In this document: positions 31,884 through 42,160 of the stretch, piece by piece | How the letters are laid out: each line of letters begins with the position of its first letter | Position numbering within the stretch: position 1 is the stretch's first letter | Assembly: GCA_905182265.1 (NCBI GenBank) | Contig: CAJJAO010000001.1 | Location: 1-49,354 of the forward strand | Direction: 5' to 3' | Length of the DNA stretch: 49,354 bases | Source of the DNA: a gamma proteobacterium HTCC2207 | Lineage (GTDB): Bacteria > Pseudomonadota > Gammaproteobacteria > Pseudomonadales > Porticoccaceae | Made by a program: the position numbers and the translations under genes | Notes under the pieces: generated by a model | The model's database searches: none | Told to the model about the DNA's origin: nothing | What the model saw: the letters and a program-made list of their open reading frames with translations, nothing else

Positions 31884-32834
31884 ATGGCAAATAATAGCGC
31901 GGCACCCAAGCTGGTTATCGCAATCTCGTCGACTGCGCTATTTGATATGCGTGAGAGCCATAGTATCTATGAAACACAGGGCGTCGATGCCTATGCTAAA
32001 TATCAGCGCGAGCGTGAAGATGACATCTTAGAGCCAGGCGAAGCTTTTCCCCTGGCGACTAAGCTGTTGCGTATCAATGAAAAGCTCGGAGGCGATCCGC
32101 GAGTCGAGATAATCCTGCTATCTAGAAATTCTGCCGATACAGGGTTACGGGTGTTTAACTCTATTGCTCATCACGGCCTTAAAATTTCTCGAGCTGCTTT
32201 TTCGGGGGGCAATAGTCCCTATAGATATGTCTCTGCCTTTGCTTGTCATTTGTTTCTCTCCACTAACGCTGAGGATGTGCGCAGCGCCCTAGATAGCGGT
32301 ATGGCTGCGGCCACATTACTGCCTTCCCAGAGTGGGCCCAATGACTCAGATGAATTGCGCTTTGCCTTTGATGGTGACGCCGTTCTTTTCTCTGATGCCT
32401 CTGAGCGAATCTTTAAGGAGCAGGGTTTAGATGCTTTTACAGCCAATGAAAAGGCCTCTGCCCATATGCCATTGGACGCCGGGCCCTTTAAAAGCTTTTT
32501 ACAGGCACTCCATGGATTGCAGTCTGAATTCCCCGCCGACGAGTGCCCAATTCGTACAGCGCTAGTGACAGCCAGAGCTGCGCCGGCCCACGAGCGGGTA
32601 GTACGCACTTTGCGAGAATGGGATATTCGTATTGATGAGAGCCTCTTTTTGGGTGGTTTGAGCAAAGGGGATTTTTTAAATTCTTTTGGCGCAGATGTGT
32701 TTTTCGATGATCAGCAGGTTCATTGCACCTCTGCCAGTGAATATGTCGCCACTGGTCATGTGCCCCATGGCGTTGCCAATGAGAGCTCTGTTAATGAGAG
32801 CGTCGCTAACAAGGCCAAGCCCCAAGAAGGTTAG
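31884..32834 (+). CDS. 5'-nucleotidase, cytosolic NT5C1-like
   Basis: 316 residues. The N-terminus KLVIAISSTALFDMRESHSI resembles HAD motif I in the variant form used by this family (PF06189), and later EIILLSRNSADTGLRVFNSI, FSGGNSPYRYV and LFLGGLSKGDFLNSFGADVFFDD follow the cytosolic 5'-nucleotidase IA pattern. It dephosphorylates AMP-type nucleotides. The tail (about 20 residues) contains a short repeat NESSVNESVAN without obvious function. It is probably cotranscribed with the AGCS symporter. No signal peptide. Confidence 0.85.
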   Translation: MANNSAAPKLVIAISSTALFDMRESHSIYETQGVDAYAKYQREREDDILEPGEAFPLATKLLRINEKLGGDPRVEIILLSRNSADTGLRVFNSIAHHGLKISRAAFSGGNSPYRYVSAFACHLFLSTNAEDVRSALDSGMAAATLLPSQSGPNDSDELRFAFDGDAVLFSDASERIFKEQGLDAFTANEKASAHMPLDAGPFKSFLQALHGLQSEFPADECPIRTALVTARAAPAHERVVRTLREWDIRIDESLFLGGLSKGDFLNSFGADVFFDDQQVHCTSASEYVATGHVPHGVANESSVNESVANKAKPQEG

Positions 32835-32836
32835 AG

Positions 32837-33100
32837 TTGACCAAGAAATTAATTAGATCAGTCAAACTTCAAACTCTGTCCGATGCACAGATTATTAAAC
32901 GTTATTTAGATCACCCTCAGGACGAAGAGCTATATTTTTTAACTCTGGAAATCGAACTGCGTGGATTGCATGAGCAAGTTGATCTTGGCAGCAAGAAAAA
33001 AACTAAGAATTCCAGGCACTCTGTTTTCTACTACCTTTTTTATCTTTTTCTTTTCGGCATGTTTTTAGCCCGCTTTGGTTCAGGTCTTTTTAATACGTGA
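32837..33100 (+). CDS. Small protein with C-terminal membrane segment
   Basis: 87 residues from a TTG at 32837, two bases after the 5'-nucleotidase stop. No ATG would preserve the conserved-looking part. The first 60 residues are soluble (LQTLSDAQIIKRYLDHPQD, EELYFLTLEIELRGL), then a Lys-rich linker, then one membrane segment (YYLFYLFLFGMFLARF) at the C-terminus. It is therefore a possible tail-anchored protein. The function is unknown. The start codon is uncertain. Confidence 0.55.
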   Translation: MTKKLIRSVKLQTLSDAQIIKRYLDHPQDEELYFLTLEIELRGLHEQVDLGSKKKTKNSRHSVFYYLFYLFLFGMFLARFGSGLFNT

Positions 33101-33118
33101 GAATGTTGCTAAGGCATA

Positions 33119-33919
33119 TTAAAAGACTGCAAATTTAATCCCCATTCCCAGAAGAACAGTCGCTATACCTGTCTGCAGTATATTGCTCGGAATTTTTGAC
33201 GCTAAGGCAGTTCCCACATGTATAGCTGGTAGCGAGCCAATTAATAGACACCCGAGCAACATAAAATCGACATTACCCAGTAGGAAGAAGTGTCCAAGCC
33301 CAGCAATGAGGGTTAGGGGAACAGCGTGGGATATATCTGTACCAACAATATGCAGCGCTGGCAGTCGCGGGTAGAGCACCAGCAGAACAGCTGCGCAAAA
33401 TGCACCGGCGCCGACCGATGAGAGAGTGACAAACACACCCAGAAAAATACCGGTAAAGAAAATAACCCAGTCGTTGTGCTGACGGATGTAGCCAATACCA
33501 CCTACTTTTTTGTGCCCTGAATCTCCATTTGGCACTTTGCGTAATCGGCCATTTAATAGGATTACTGAGGCTGTGAGCACCAACATAACGCCTAGACTGC
33601 GGGTGAGAATAGATTGGTACTCTGACGATTCAGTAAACACAGAGCTAAGTAGCTGAGCCGTAAGTAAGGAGGCCGGTAGGCTTCCTGCTGCGAGAAAGCC
33701 CACAATGCGCCATTCAACGGTCTTACGTTTAGTATGAGATGCCATGCCACCAGCCTTGGTGATAGCTGCATATAGTAGATCTGTGCCTATGGCGACGTTA
33801 TAGGGAAACCCAAACATGATTAGCAGGGGAGTCATTAGGGATCCACCACCCACGCCTGTTAGCCCTATAGCAAGACCAACGCCAGCACCAGCGGCTATAT
33901 AGAATAAAATATCAATCAC
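33119..33919 (-). CDS. TauE/SafE family anion exporter
   Basis: 266 residues, about eight membrane segments. Motif GLTGVGGGSLMTPLLIMFG at the N-terminus and its inverted-repeat counterpart TLSSVGAGAFCAAVLLVLYP in the middle are typical of TauE/SafE (COG0730) transporters of sulfite, sulfoacetate and related anions. It lies divergent from cysB, with a palindrome between them, so a sulfur-related task is likely. The cargo is not certain. It converges with the plus-strand gene ending at 33100. Confidence 0.9.
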   Translation of the reverse strand: MIDILFYIAAGAGVGLAIGLTGVGGGSLMTPLLIMFGFPYNVAIGTDLLYAAITKAGGMASHTKRKTVEWRIVGFLAAGSLPASLLTAQLLSSVFTESSEYQSILTRSLGVMLVLTASVILLNGRLRKVPNGDSGHKKVGGIGYIRQHNDWVIFFTGIFLGVFVTLSSVGAGAFCAAVLLVLYPRLPALHIVGTDISHAVPLTLIAGLGHFFLLGNVDFMLLGCLLIGSLPAIHVGTALASKIPSNILQTGIATVLLGMGIKFAVF

Positions 33920-34003
33920 AGATGATGCACCGCCAAAATGATGTCCCTATTTCTCATTTGAGCACTCTAACAATTGGTGGGTATTCGAAGAAGGAATAAA
34001 TTT

Positions 34004-34017
34004 GTATATTTTTATAC
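34004..34017. promoter_or_regulatory. Palindrome in the tauE-cysB divergent region
   Basis: GTATA-TTTT-TATAC is perfectly symmetric and lies 49 bp before the cysB ATG, 85 bp before the divergent TauE start. LysR-type regulators such as CysB usually bind T-N11-A-type dyads in such spaces and repress themselves. The match to that form is only general. Confidence 0.45.
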
Positions 34018-34023
34018 CTTTAG

Positions 34024-35040
<1,017 letters not shown>

Positions 35041-35102
35041 GGCGGGGACTAAAACGTTCTCAGTAAACCGTAGGCGGTAAATACTGACTGGCGGCTACTG
35101 AC

Positions 35103-35438
35103 TCAAATAAAATCCAAATCTGGATTGTCATTGAGTATTTCTTGCAGCTCATCAGCTTCGTCGGTCTGTGTATTCAACACTTCTTTTACAAACTTAAAAT
35201 ACACCGTATAGATAGCGGTCGGTTGACCGTCTCGCTCGACGACAAAAAAGGGCGCTCGATCCACATCATATTTGGCTGCTAAGCCCATTCCCAATGACTG
35301 GGGGTCGGATTCATCGGCAACCACAATCTCATCAATGGCATCCAACTGCCCCGCTAGACGCATTTTCTCCTCAACCTCAGCGCACTTTTTACAGGGGGAG
35401 CCGTCGGCAAAGATCTTTTTGACCATGGTTATCTTCAT
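35103..35438 (-). CDS. Thioredoxin/glutaredoxin-fold protein downstream of cysH
   Basis: 111 residues. A redox motif SPCKKCAEVEEKM stands near residue 15-20 (CKKC, i.e. CxxC). It is followed by a helix, the segment AAKYDVDRAPFFVVERDG with the cis-Pro expected in thioredoxin folds, and an acidic tail (DEADELQEILNDNPD). The start lies 6 bp after cysH, and it is almost surely cotranscribed with it. It could be an electron donor or partner for CysH, as an inference from position. It has no signal peptide. Confidence 0.8.
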   Translation of the reverse strand: MKITMVKKIFADGSPCKKCAEVEEKMRLAGQLDAIDEIVVADESDPQSLGMGLAAKYDVDRAPFFVVERDGQPTAIYTVYFKFVKEVLNTQTDEADELQEILNDNPDLDFI

Positions 35439-35444
35439 ATTGCG

Positions 35445-36179
35445 CTACTTATCGATATTGACCGCGTGTAGGCCACATTCTTTTTTAGTGGCTTCTTCCC
35501 ACCACCAGCGGCCTTCGCGTTCGTGTTGCCCAGGCCCGGTAGGACGTGTGCAGGGCTCACAGCCAATGCTGATATAGCCACGGTCATGGAGTTCGTTAAA
35601 AGGGACATTGTTGGCGCGGATATAATCCCACACCTGCTGGGACGTCCAGTTAGCGAGCGGGTTGTACTTGGTAAGCTGCTCATTAGGGCGGGCAAAGGCC
35701 TTGTCATCTTGAATAACTGGAACTGCCGCTCTGGTACCAGGACTCTGGTCACGGCGCTGGCCGGTAATCCAAGCATCTACACTGAGAAGCTGCTTGCGCA
35801 GCGGGGCGATTTTGCGAATGCCGCAGCACTCTTTGTGGTCATCTTTATAGAAGCTAAAAAGGCCTTTCGCTTTTACCAGCGCCTCGACTTTGGCCGCCTC
35901 CGGCATAACAACGTCTATCTCGATACCATAATGGCTGCGGACCTTTTCAATAAACCGATAAGTCTCAGCATGCAAGCGGCCGGTATCTAGGGAAAAGACC
36001 TGTAAATCAGGACGAATTTTATGGGCCATATCAATCAACACCACATCTTCGGCACCACTAAAAGAAATGGCAATATTGTCATGGGCTTCTAGAGCGTGAC
36101 GCAAAATATCCTGAGGAGACTGGCTAGACAGTTCTTTGTCGATATCGGTGAGATTAATTGTAGCTGCTGGGTTACTCAT
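35445..36179 (-). CDS. cysH: Phosphoadenylyl/adenylyl-sulfate reductase, Fe-S type
   Basis: 244 residues from the ATG at 36179 ([10 protein letters not shown]). The longer frame upstream has no family similarity. Residues [18 protein letters not shown] form the PP-loop-like nucleotide site, and [15 protein letters not shown] and [10 protein letters not shown] supply the CC...CxxC cysteines that bind a [4Fe-4S] cluster. ECGLH near the C-terminus holds the catalytic Cys. Enterobacterial PAPS reductases lack the CC and CxxC pair, so this one belongs to the APS-reductase type known from Pseudomonas and plants. It reduces APS to sulfite and AMP. Confidence 0.95.
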   Translation of the reverse strand: MSNPAATINLTDIDKELSSQSPQDILRHALEAHDNIAISFSGAEDVVLIDMAHKIRPDLQVFSLDTGRLHAETYRFIEKVRSHYGIEIDVVMPEAAKVEALVKAKGLFSFYKDDHKECCGIRKIAPLRKQLLSVDAWITGQRRDQSPGTRAAVPVIQDDKAFARPNEQLTKYNPLANWTSQQVWDYIRANNVPFNELHDRGYISIGCEPCTRPTGPGQHEREGRWWWEEATKKECGLHAVNIDK

Positions 36180-36432
36180 TAATAGGTCTCTTGTGTTGCC
36201 TGTTGCCAAGGATTTTATGTTGAGCCAAGCTGACTCCACGATTTTGCGAGACTATATCAAAGTAGCTTAAACGGTAAAAAGAATTAGGCGCTATAGCCTT
36301 ATAACCATTTAGTTTTACGAGAGCCATTATTCGACAAACTAATCCTCTTAATAGCCGGTTAATCGGCTGGCTGAATTGCGGATTTCACAGAAGTTCAGTA
36401 GAGTGCAGGTACTGTATTTGTAGGGTAACTCT

Positions 36433-37050
36433 GTGGAAATTGCATGCTTGGACTTGGAGGGAGTATTGATCCCCGAAATCTGGATAGCCTTCGCCGAAAA
36501 AACTGGAATTGAAGCGCTAAAAAAAACCACCAGAGATGAGCCAGATTATGATGTGCTCATGAACTACAGACTGGATCTTTTGCGTCAACACGGTTTGGGT
36601 TTGAATGAAATCAACGAGGTGATTGCCACCTTAAAGCCATTAGAGGGTGCGGTTGATTTTATCGATTGGCTGCGAGAGCGCTTCCAGGTTGTGATTCTTT
36701 CCGACACGTTCTATGAGTTTGCCGAACCTTTGATGAAGCAGCTGGGTCACCCAACGCTGCTCTGCCATCGCCTAGAGTCAGATGCCGATGGCACTGTGAC
36801 TGGTTATCAACTTCGCCAAGCCAATCCTAAGCGACAAGCTATCGTGGCCTTTAAGAGTCTATACTACAGAACTATAGCGGCCGGTGATTCGTATAATGAT
36901 ACAACCATGCTTGCCGAAGCTGATACTGGGATTCTATTTCACGCACCTCAGAATGTGATTGAAGAATTTCCGCAGTTTCCAGCCGTACAGACGTTTGCAG
37001 CACTAAAGGAAGAGTTTATTCGTGCCAGCAACCGGTCTCTAAGGCTTTAG
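36433..37050 (+). CDS. thrH: ThrH: phosphoserine phosphatase / homoserine phosphotransferase
   Basis: 205 residues, HAD fold. Motif I is CLDLEGVLIPEIW (nucleophile Asp, and Glu in place of the second Asp, as in ThrH). The cap includes DEPDYDVLMNYRLDLL. Motif II is VVILSDTFYEF, and motif IV is AAGDSYNDTTML. This is the bifunctional enzyme of Pseudomonas that can dephosphorylate phosphoserine and move phosphate to homoserine. The start is GTG at 36433, 10 bases after GTAGGG. It is transcribed on its own from the divergent region with cysH. Confidence 0.92.
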   Translation: MEIACLDLEGVLIPEIWIAFAEKTGIEALKKTTRDEPDYDVLMNYRLDLLRQHGLGLNEINEVIATLKPLEGAVDFIDWLRERFQVVILSDTFYEFAEPLMKQLGHPTLLCHRLESDADGTVTGYQLRQANPKRQAIVAFKSLYYRTIAAGDSYNDTTMLAEADTGILFHAPQNVIEEFPQFPAVQTFAALKEEFIRASNRSLRL

Positions 37051-37081
37051 TGTTTAGATCACAACAAAAGAACTCTCTATT

Positions 37082-37786
37082 ATGAGCGATAAAACCTCCA
37101 GTGCTGATCGGATACGCGAGAAAAAGAAACTGTTTCTTGCCCGTGAGCAGAAAATTATTGATGCAGCGCTGGAGCTGTTTTTAAAGGAGAGTATTGATCG
37201 GGTTACGGTTTCTAAGATAGCCGCCGTAGCTGGCATAGGTAAGGGCACCGTTTATAAGCACTTTCTCACCAAAAATGAAATTCTCGCCAGAATCATGCTC
37301 GATTATGAGCGTAATATTACCAAGAGTTTGGCTGCAGGCATTATTAAGGCCGGTAAAGGTGACCCAGGAGCTGCGGCAAAAGGTTATTTTGAAGCGCGCT
37401 TGGCACGGCCCGAGTTAGATCGTTTGGTACAGCAGCTTGAGGGACGCCTTGCCGATGCGGCAGATATCGCCGAGCAAATTGATGAGCTGCACAGAACGCG
37501 TCGCTCCAATGAGGAGTCTCTTAGTGAGCTGATGACAGGCTTAATCGGGGAGGGAGTTTTAGAGGACGTTCCTCCGCATTTCCATTACCTCGCATGCTGG
37601 GCACTAGCTCAGGGTGCCGTGGAGTTGTGCTTTAATCAGAGCTGGAACTACCGGACAGATACTAAAGAGCTAATGGAGTTTATTACCAATATTGGAGTCT
37701 CTATGGGTAATCGTGGCCAGTATCACAGCACCAGCAGTAAGCCGCCAGCCGGCAAGAACGCCAGTAAAAACAAAAGCAAAAAATGA
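37082..37786 (+). CDS. TetR family transcriptional regulator
   Basis: 234 residues. The N-terminal helix-turn-helix (about residues 20-65: KIIDAALELFLKESIDRVTV, then IAAVAGIGKGTVYKHFLTKN) is typical TetR. The ligand-binding part (70-210) is not specific enough to name a ligand. The last 25 residues (STSSKPPAGKNASKNKSKK) are Lys/Ser-rich and disordered, an uncommon extension that might help non-specific DNA binding. It overlaps the next gene by 4 bases (ATGA), so the two are translationally coupled. Confidence 0.92.
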   Translation: MSDKTSSADRIREKKKLFLAREQKIIDAALELFLKESIDRVTVSKIAAVAGIGKGTVYKHFLTKNEILARIMLDYERNITKSLAAGIIKAGKGDPGAAAKGYFEARLARPELDRLVQQLEGRLADAADIAEQIDELHRTRRSNEESLSELMTGLIGEGVLEDVPPHFHYLACWALAQGAVELCFNQSWNYRTDTKELMEFITNIGVSMGNRGQYHSTSSKPPAGKNASKNKSKK

Positions 37787-38367
37787 ACCCGTCTCAGCAT
37801 CAGGGCCTAGATCAGCTGTTTGCAGATCTGCTTAAGCAACAAAACGACTCCTCAAGCACATTGCCACCAGTACATCTCTGGCACCCGCAAAAAACCGGTG
37901 ATATGGATATGCGTATCGACCGTGAGGGCAGGTGGATTCACGAAGGTGGTGAGATTAAACGCCAGCGGCTGGTTAAGCTATTTTCCAGAATTCTGCGTCT
38001 TGAGGGTGAGCATTATTTTTTGCTCACACCCGTAGAGAAATGGCAGATCAGTGTAGATGTCGCGCCTTTTTTTATAACCTCAGCCACGCGGGAGATCCGA
38101 GGGGATGAGCAGGCGATAGTGCTTAACACCTCTACCGACGACAACTTGGTTGTTAGCGAGCAGAACCCTCTGTGGGTGGATGTTGAAGAGGACCAAGAAA
38201 CTCCAATACCGCTGGTCACCGTGCGTGACAATCTATCGGGGCTGCTGAGCAGGGCGGTTTACTACCAGCTGGTCGACTGGGGGCATGAGGTACTTAGAGA
38301 AGACGGTGGTAAAGACCTTTATATCAGGAGCATGGGCTCTGAGTACAAGCTTGGTACACTCGATTAA
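37783..38367 (+). CDS. DUF1285 protein
   Basis: 194 residues. The N-terminal PPVHLWHPQKTGDMDMRID precedes DREGRWIHEGGEIKRQRLVK, the characteristic start of DUF1285. The all-beta central part includes FSRILRLEGEHYFLLTPVEK, and the tail contains GLLSRAVYYQLVDWGHE. Structures of this family show a two-domain beta fold with no known activity. It overlaps the TetR gene by 4 bases. Pairing of a TetR regulator and DUF1285 is also seen in other proteobacteria, pointing to a joint role. It ends before a strong bidirectional terminator. Confidence 0.9.
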   Translation: MNPSQHQGLDQLFADLLKQQNDSSSTLPPVHLWHPQKTGDMDMRIDREGRWIHEGGEIKRQRLVKLFSRILRLEGEHYFLLTPVEKWQISVDVAPFFITSATREIRGDEQAIVLNTSTDDNLVVSEQNPLWVDVEEDQETPIPLVTVRDNLSGLLSRAVYYQLVDWGHEVLREDGGKDLYIRSMGSEYKLGTLD

Positions 38368-38410
38368 GCGGAATGATAAAAGTCAGATAAATAGTTATAT
38401 TCTTGCTCAT

Positions 38411-38450
38411 AAAAAAGGCGGCTCCCTTGATCAGGAAGCCGCCTTTTTTT
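38411..38450. terminator. Bidirectional terminator between DUF1285 and the ETF-quinone oxidoreductase
   Basis: GGCGGCT...AGCCGCC with a run of A on the left and seven T on the right. It can stop transcription from both sides: the converging gene pair ends at 38367 (plus) and 38474 (minus). Confidence 0.95.
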
Positions 38451-38473
38451 GACCCTGCTAATATCGCAGAATC

Positions 38474-40099
38474 TTACATGTTAGGGTAATTCGGACCGCC
38501 GGCACCCTCAGGGACTACCCAGTTAATGTTCTGGCTGGGCTCCTTGATATCACATGTCTTACAGTGAACACAGTTTTGTGCATTGATCTGGAAACGGGGA
38601 CTGCCATCTTCGTTGGCAAGTACTTCATAGACACCGGCAGGGCAGTAGCGCTGAGCAGGCTCATCGTATAGTTCAAGGTTTTTAGCGATGGGCATATCCG
38701 GGTCGGCCAGTACTAAGTGACAGGGCTGGTCTTCTTCGTGATTAGTATTGGACATAAATACCGAAGAAGCTTTATCAAAGCTAAGTACGCCATCATGCTT
38801 GGGATAATCTATTTTGGTGCACTCGCTAGCAGGCTTTAACGTTTCATGGTCTGCAATTTTGTCCGTTAATGTCCAGGGCAGCTTACCGTTGAAAATATTG
38901 ATATCGATAAAGGCGTAAGCCGAACCAATAATGTTGCCAAACTTATGCTGAGCCGGACCGAAATTACGCTGCATATGCAGCTCTTTGTAAGCCCATGAAG
39001 CTTTGTAGGCTGCGGCGTACTCTTCCAAGTCCGTGTTGTTTTTGTCGGCTGAAAGTGCTGCAGCAACAGTCTCTGCGGCTACCATGCCAGACTTCATGGC
39101 AGTATGGCTGCCTTTGATCTTGGCAAAGTTTAATGTACCTGCATCATCGCCAATCAACAAACCACCAGGGAATGACATCTTAGGCTGAGACTGTAAGCCA
39201 CCTTTTAACAGTGCACGGGCACCATAGGTGAGGCGCTCGCCACCCTGGAGGTGCTTCTTAATCTCTGGGTGATGCTTGTAACGCTGAAACTCATCGTAAG
39301 GACTAAGGAAAGTATTGGTGTAGGACAGGTTAGTAATTAAACCTACTGCTACGGTGTTGTCCTCAAGATGGTATAGGAAGCCGCCACCTAGGGATTTACT
39401 CTCGTCGAGTGGCCAGCCGGCACTGTGTACCACTAAGCCCGGCTTATGCTGATCAGCGGGAACTTTCCATAACTCTTTGATGCCAAGACCATAGTGCTGT
39501 GGGTCTTTACCCGCATCCAGTGCATATTTGGCGATAAGCTGCTTACCAAGGTGTCCACGACAGCCCTCAGAGAACAATGTGTACTTGGCGCGGAGCTCCA
39601 TGCCCTGTGTGTAGGAGCCCTTGTTCTCACCATTGTGGCCAACACCCATATCACCAGTAGCAATACCCAAAACTTCGTTATTATCGCCGTACAGAACCTC
39701 TGCTGCGGCAAAACCCGGGAAGATATCAACACCGAGGTTTTCGGCTTGCTCCCCTAGCCAACGACAGAGTTTGCCGAGGCTGATGATGTAGTTGCCATGG
39801 TTGTGCATTGTCTTAGGGGCAAAAAGCCCTGGCACCTTGATGCTCTTTTCGGCACCAGTAAAGACGAAGATATGGTCATCAGTCACCGGAGTAGTGACAG
39901 GTGCACCCATATCTTTCCACTCTGGAAATAGTTCGTTGAGAGCGCTGGGCTCTAAAACGGCACCAGATAGGATATGTGCGCCCACTTCGGAGCCTTTTTC
40001 TACGATACAGACAGAAATGTCTGGATTAACCTGTTTGAGACGACATGCCGCTGAGAGGCCGGATGGGCCTGCACCAACGATTACCACGTCATAATCCAT
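38474..40099 (-). CDS. Electron-transfer flavoprotein-ubiquinone oxidoreductase
   Basis: 541 residues from the ATG at 40099. The frame extends upstream, but MDYDVVIVGAGPSGLSAACR is the normal N-terminus and GGAA lies 9 bases before it. FAD-binding GAGPSG, GMELRAKYTLFSEGCRGHLG, and GLLIGDDAGTLNFAKIKGSH follow. The C-terminal ferredoxin-like part has the four [4Fe-4S] Cys: CPAGVY and, further on, NAQNCVHCKTCDIKEPSQN. The enzyme passes electrons from ETF to ubiquinone at the inner membrane. It is divergent from etfBA, its direct partner. Confidence 0.96.
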   Translation of the reverse strand: MDYDVVIVGAGPSGLSAACRLKQVNPDISVCIVEKGSEVGAHILSGAVLEPSALNELFPEWKDMGAPVTTPVTDDHIFVFTGAEKSIKVPGLFAPKTMHNHGNYIISLGKLCRWLGEQAENLGVDIFPGFAAAEVLYGDNNEVLGIATGDMGVGHNGENKGSYTQGMELRAKYTLFSEGCRGHLGKQLIAKYALDAGKDPQHYGLGIKELWKVPADQHKPGLVVHSAGWPLDESKSLGGGFLYHLEDNTVAVGLITNLSYTNTFLSPYDEFQRYKHHPEIKKHLQGGERLTYGARALLKGGLQSQPKMSFPGGLLIGDDAGTLNFAKIKGSHTAMKSGMVAAETVAAALSADKNNTDLEEYAAAYKASWAYKELHMQRNFGPAQHKFGNIIGSAYAFIDINIFNGKLPWTLTDKIADHETLKPASECTKIDYPKHDGVLSFDKASSVFMSNTNHEEDQPCHLVLADPDMPIAKNLELYDEPAQRYCPAGVYEVLANEDGSPRFQINAQNCVHCKTCDIKEPSQNINWVVPEGAGGPNYPNM

Positions 40100-40375
40100 A
40101 AATTCGCGTTCCAATCTCATTCTCCAAAGGTAGATTTGAATTTCAAGTATGTATTTTACGCACAACATATAGCCATAGCCATACTGAATATCAATAACCG
40201 TAATTTATCTGTTTTACCTGCGATCTAGCCTGACTCCGCAGTCGTACTTTGTCACCTAGGCGCTTGATTTTTTGAGGTTATTTAGGCAGTATGACGGCCT
40301 GAAAAAATAGGGCTGTAAGCGTTTAGGCCGGGCCCAAATAAACCTAATTTCAATTACTAATCTATAAGGATGACC
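40100..40375. other. Divergent promoter region of the ETF module
   Basis: 276 bases between the ETF-quinone oxidoreductase and etfB. It must contain both promoters. I see no perfect -35/-10 pair and no clear operator. A minus-strand open frame that crosses it (40256-40762) is only the shadow of etfB. Confidence 0.5.
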
Positions 40376-41128
40376 ATGAAAGTATTGGTAGCCGTGAAGC
40401 GCGTTGTGGATTACAACGTCAAGGTTAGACCCAAGTCCGACATGACCGATGTTGACTTGGCTAATGTCAAAATGTCCATTAACCCATTCTGCGAGATTGC
40501 CGTTGAAGAAGCGGTACGTCTGAAAGAAAAGGGCGTAGCAACTGAGATTATTGCGATCTCTGTTGGTCCTCAGCAGTCTCAAGAGCAGTTGCGTACTGCC
40601 CTGGCACTGGGCGCTGACCGCGCTATATTGGTTAGCACCGACGAAGTACTCGAGCCACTGGCCATTGCAAAATGCTTGAAAGCGGTCTGCGATGCAGAAT
40701 CTCCCGATTTGATTCTGATGGGTAAGCAGGCTATTGATGGCGACAACAACCAGACCGGTCAAATGCTAGCCGCTCTGACAGGCTTCGGCCAGGCGACCTT
40801 TGCCTCTGAGATAACCATTGATGGCGACAAAATTACTGTTATCCGCGAAGTGGATGGCGGTTTGCAAACTGTTGCACTAAACCTGCCCGCGATCGTCACC
40901 GCTGACCTGCGCCTTAACGAGCCTCGTTACGCATCTCTGCCAAATATTATGAAAGCCAAGAAAAAGCAGCTCGATACGTCGACTCCTGCGGATCTGGGTG
41001 TTGATGTTGCTCCAAGGGTCAAAATGTTGGGTGTTGAACTGCCTGCCGAACGTCAAGCCGGCATTAAAGTGGCTGATGTTGCTGAGCTAGTAGACAAACT
41101 TAAAAATGAAGCGAAGGTGATCTCATGA
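40376..41128 (+). CDS. etfB: Electron-transfer flavoprotein beta subunit
   Basis: 250 residues from the ATG at 40376, with AAGGA 5 bases before it. An ATG at 40370 overlaps that ribosome site. [49 protein letters not shown], the AMP-binding region [15 protein letters not shown] and [20 protein letters not shown] are standard EtfB. It forms a heterodimer with EtfA and accepts electrons from acyl-CoA dehydrogenases. It overlaps etfA by 4 bases (ATGA). Confidence 0.97.
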   Translation: MKVLVAVKRVVDYNVKVRPKSDMTDVDLANVKMSINPFCEIAVEEAVRLKEKGVATEIIAISVGPQQSQEQLRTALALGADRAILVSTDEVLEPLAIAKCLKAVCDAESPDLILMGKQAIDGDNNQTGQMLAALTGFGQATFASEITIDGDKITVIREVDGGLQTVALNLPAIVTADLRLNEPRYASLPNIMKAKKKQLDTSTPADLGVDVAPRVKMLGVELPAERQAGIKVADVAELVDKLKNEAKVIS

Positions 41129-42054
41129 GTACTTTAGTTATCGCTGAACACGACAATAGCAGCCTAAATATTGCGACCTTAAACTCTGTTGCTGCAGCTC
41201 AAGCAATTGGTGGCGACATCGATATTCTTGTTGTTGGCGAGTCCTGTCAGGACGCTGCGGCACAAGCTGCAAAGGTTGCAGGTATCAATAAGGTTCTGGT
41301 TGCAGATAATGGCGCTTACGCTAACTTGTTGGCTGAGAATGTTGCGCCATTGATTGCAGAAGTTGGCGCGAGCTACAGCCACATTCTGGCGACATCTACG
41401 TCAATGGCAAAAAACATTATTCCGCGCGCAGCTGCCTTATTAGACGTACAGCCAATTTCTGATATCAGCGCTGTGATCAGTGCCGATACCTTTAAGCGTC
41501 CGATTTATGCGGGCAACGTAATTGCTACCGTACAGTCGTCTGATGCCATCAAGGTTATGACCGTACGTGGAACAGCGTTTGACGCTGCGCCTGCTGACGG
41601 AGGCTCTGCGAGCATTGAAGCGGTTGCTTCAGCCCATAACCCCGGTATTTCTACTTTTGTTGGCGAAGAAGTAGCTGTCTCTGACCGTCCTGAATTGACT
41701 GCTGCTGAGATTGTTATCTCGGGTGGTCGTGGCATGGGTAACGGAGAAAACTTCGAGATGCTTTATAGTATCGCCGATAAGCTTGGCGCTGCGGTTGGCG
41801 CGTCACGTGCTGCAGTTGATGCAGGGTTTGTACCTAACGATATGCAGGTAGGGCAGACAGGTAAAATCGTTGCTCCGGACCTCTATGTTGCAGTGGGTAT
41901 CTCTGGTGCGATTCAGCATCTGGCAGGCATGAAAGACAGCAAGGTTATTGTGGCCATTAACAAAGACGAAGAAGCACCGATTTTCTCGGTGGCTGACTAC
42001 GGCTTGGTTGCAGACCTGTTTGTTGCAATACCTGAGTTTGATGCTAGTTTGTAA
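41125..42054 (+). CDS. etfA: Electron-transfer flavoprotein alpha subunit
   Basis: 309 residues. The FAD-binding C-terminal half shows [50 protein letters not shown] and [20 protein letters not shown], which are strongly conserved in EtfA. The N-terminal half ([20 protein letters not shown]) is the usual variable domain. It is translationally coupled to etfB and closed by a terminator at 42099. Together with the divergent ETF-quinone oxidoreductase it makes a complete electron path to the respiratory chain. Confidence 0.97.
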   Translation: MSTLVIAEHDNSSLNIATLNSVAAAQAIGGDIDILVVGESCQDAAAQAAKVAGINKVLVADNGAYANLLAENVAPLIAEVGASYSHILATSTSMAKNIIPRAAALLDVQPISDISAVISADTFKRPIYAGNVIATVQSSDAIKVMTVRGTAFDAAPADGGSASIEAVASAHNPGISTFVGEEVAVSDRPELTAAEIVISGGRGMGNGENFEMLYSIADKLGAAVGASRAAVDAGFVPNDMQVGQTGKIVAPDLYVAVGISGAIQHLAGMKDSKVIVAINKDEEAPIFSVADYGLVADLFVAIPEFDASL

Positions 42055-42098
42055 CATCGGTTGGTGTAAAATCGATTAGTGTTAAGTCGATTCAATAA

Positions 42099-42126
42099 AA
42101 AAGGCTTCGAAAGAAGCCTTTTTTAT
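42099..42126. terminator. Terminator after etfA, probably bidirectional
   Basis: AAGGCTTC-GAAA-GAAGCCTT is an 8-bp perfect stem with a stable GAAA tetraloop, flanked by A-run and T-run. It separates etfA from the minus-strand anti-sigma gene. Confidence 0.95.
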
Positions 42127-42160
42127 TGCCTGTTAGTTACTGTTAGATGCTATTCGTTCC

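Noticed and set aside
40256..40762. 168-codon minus-strand frame overlapping etfB
   Set aside because: Pure shadow: etfB is certain from motifs on the plus strand.
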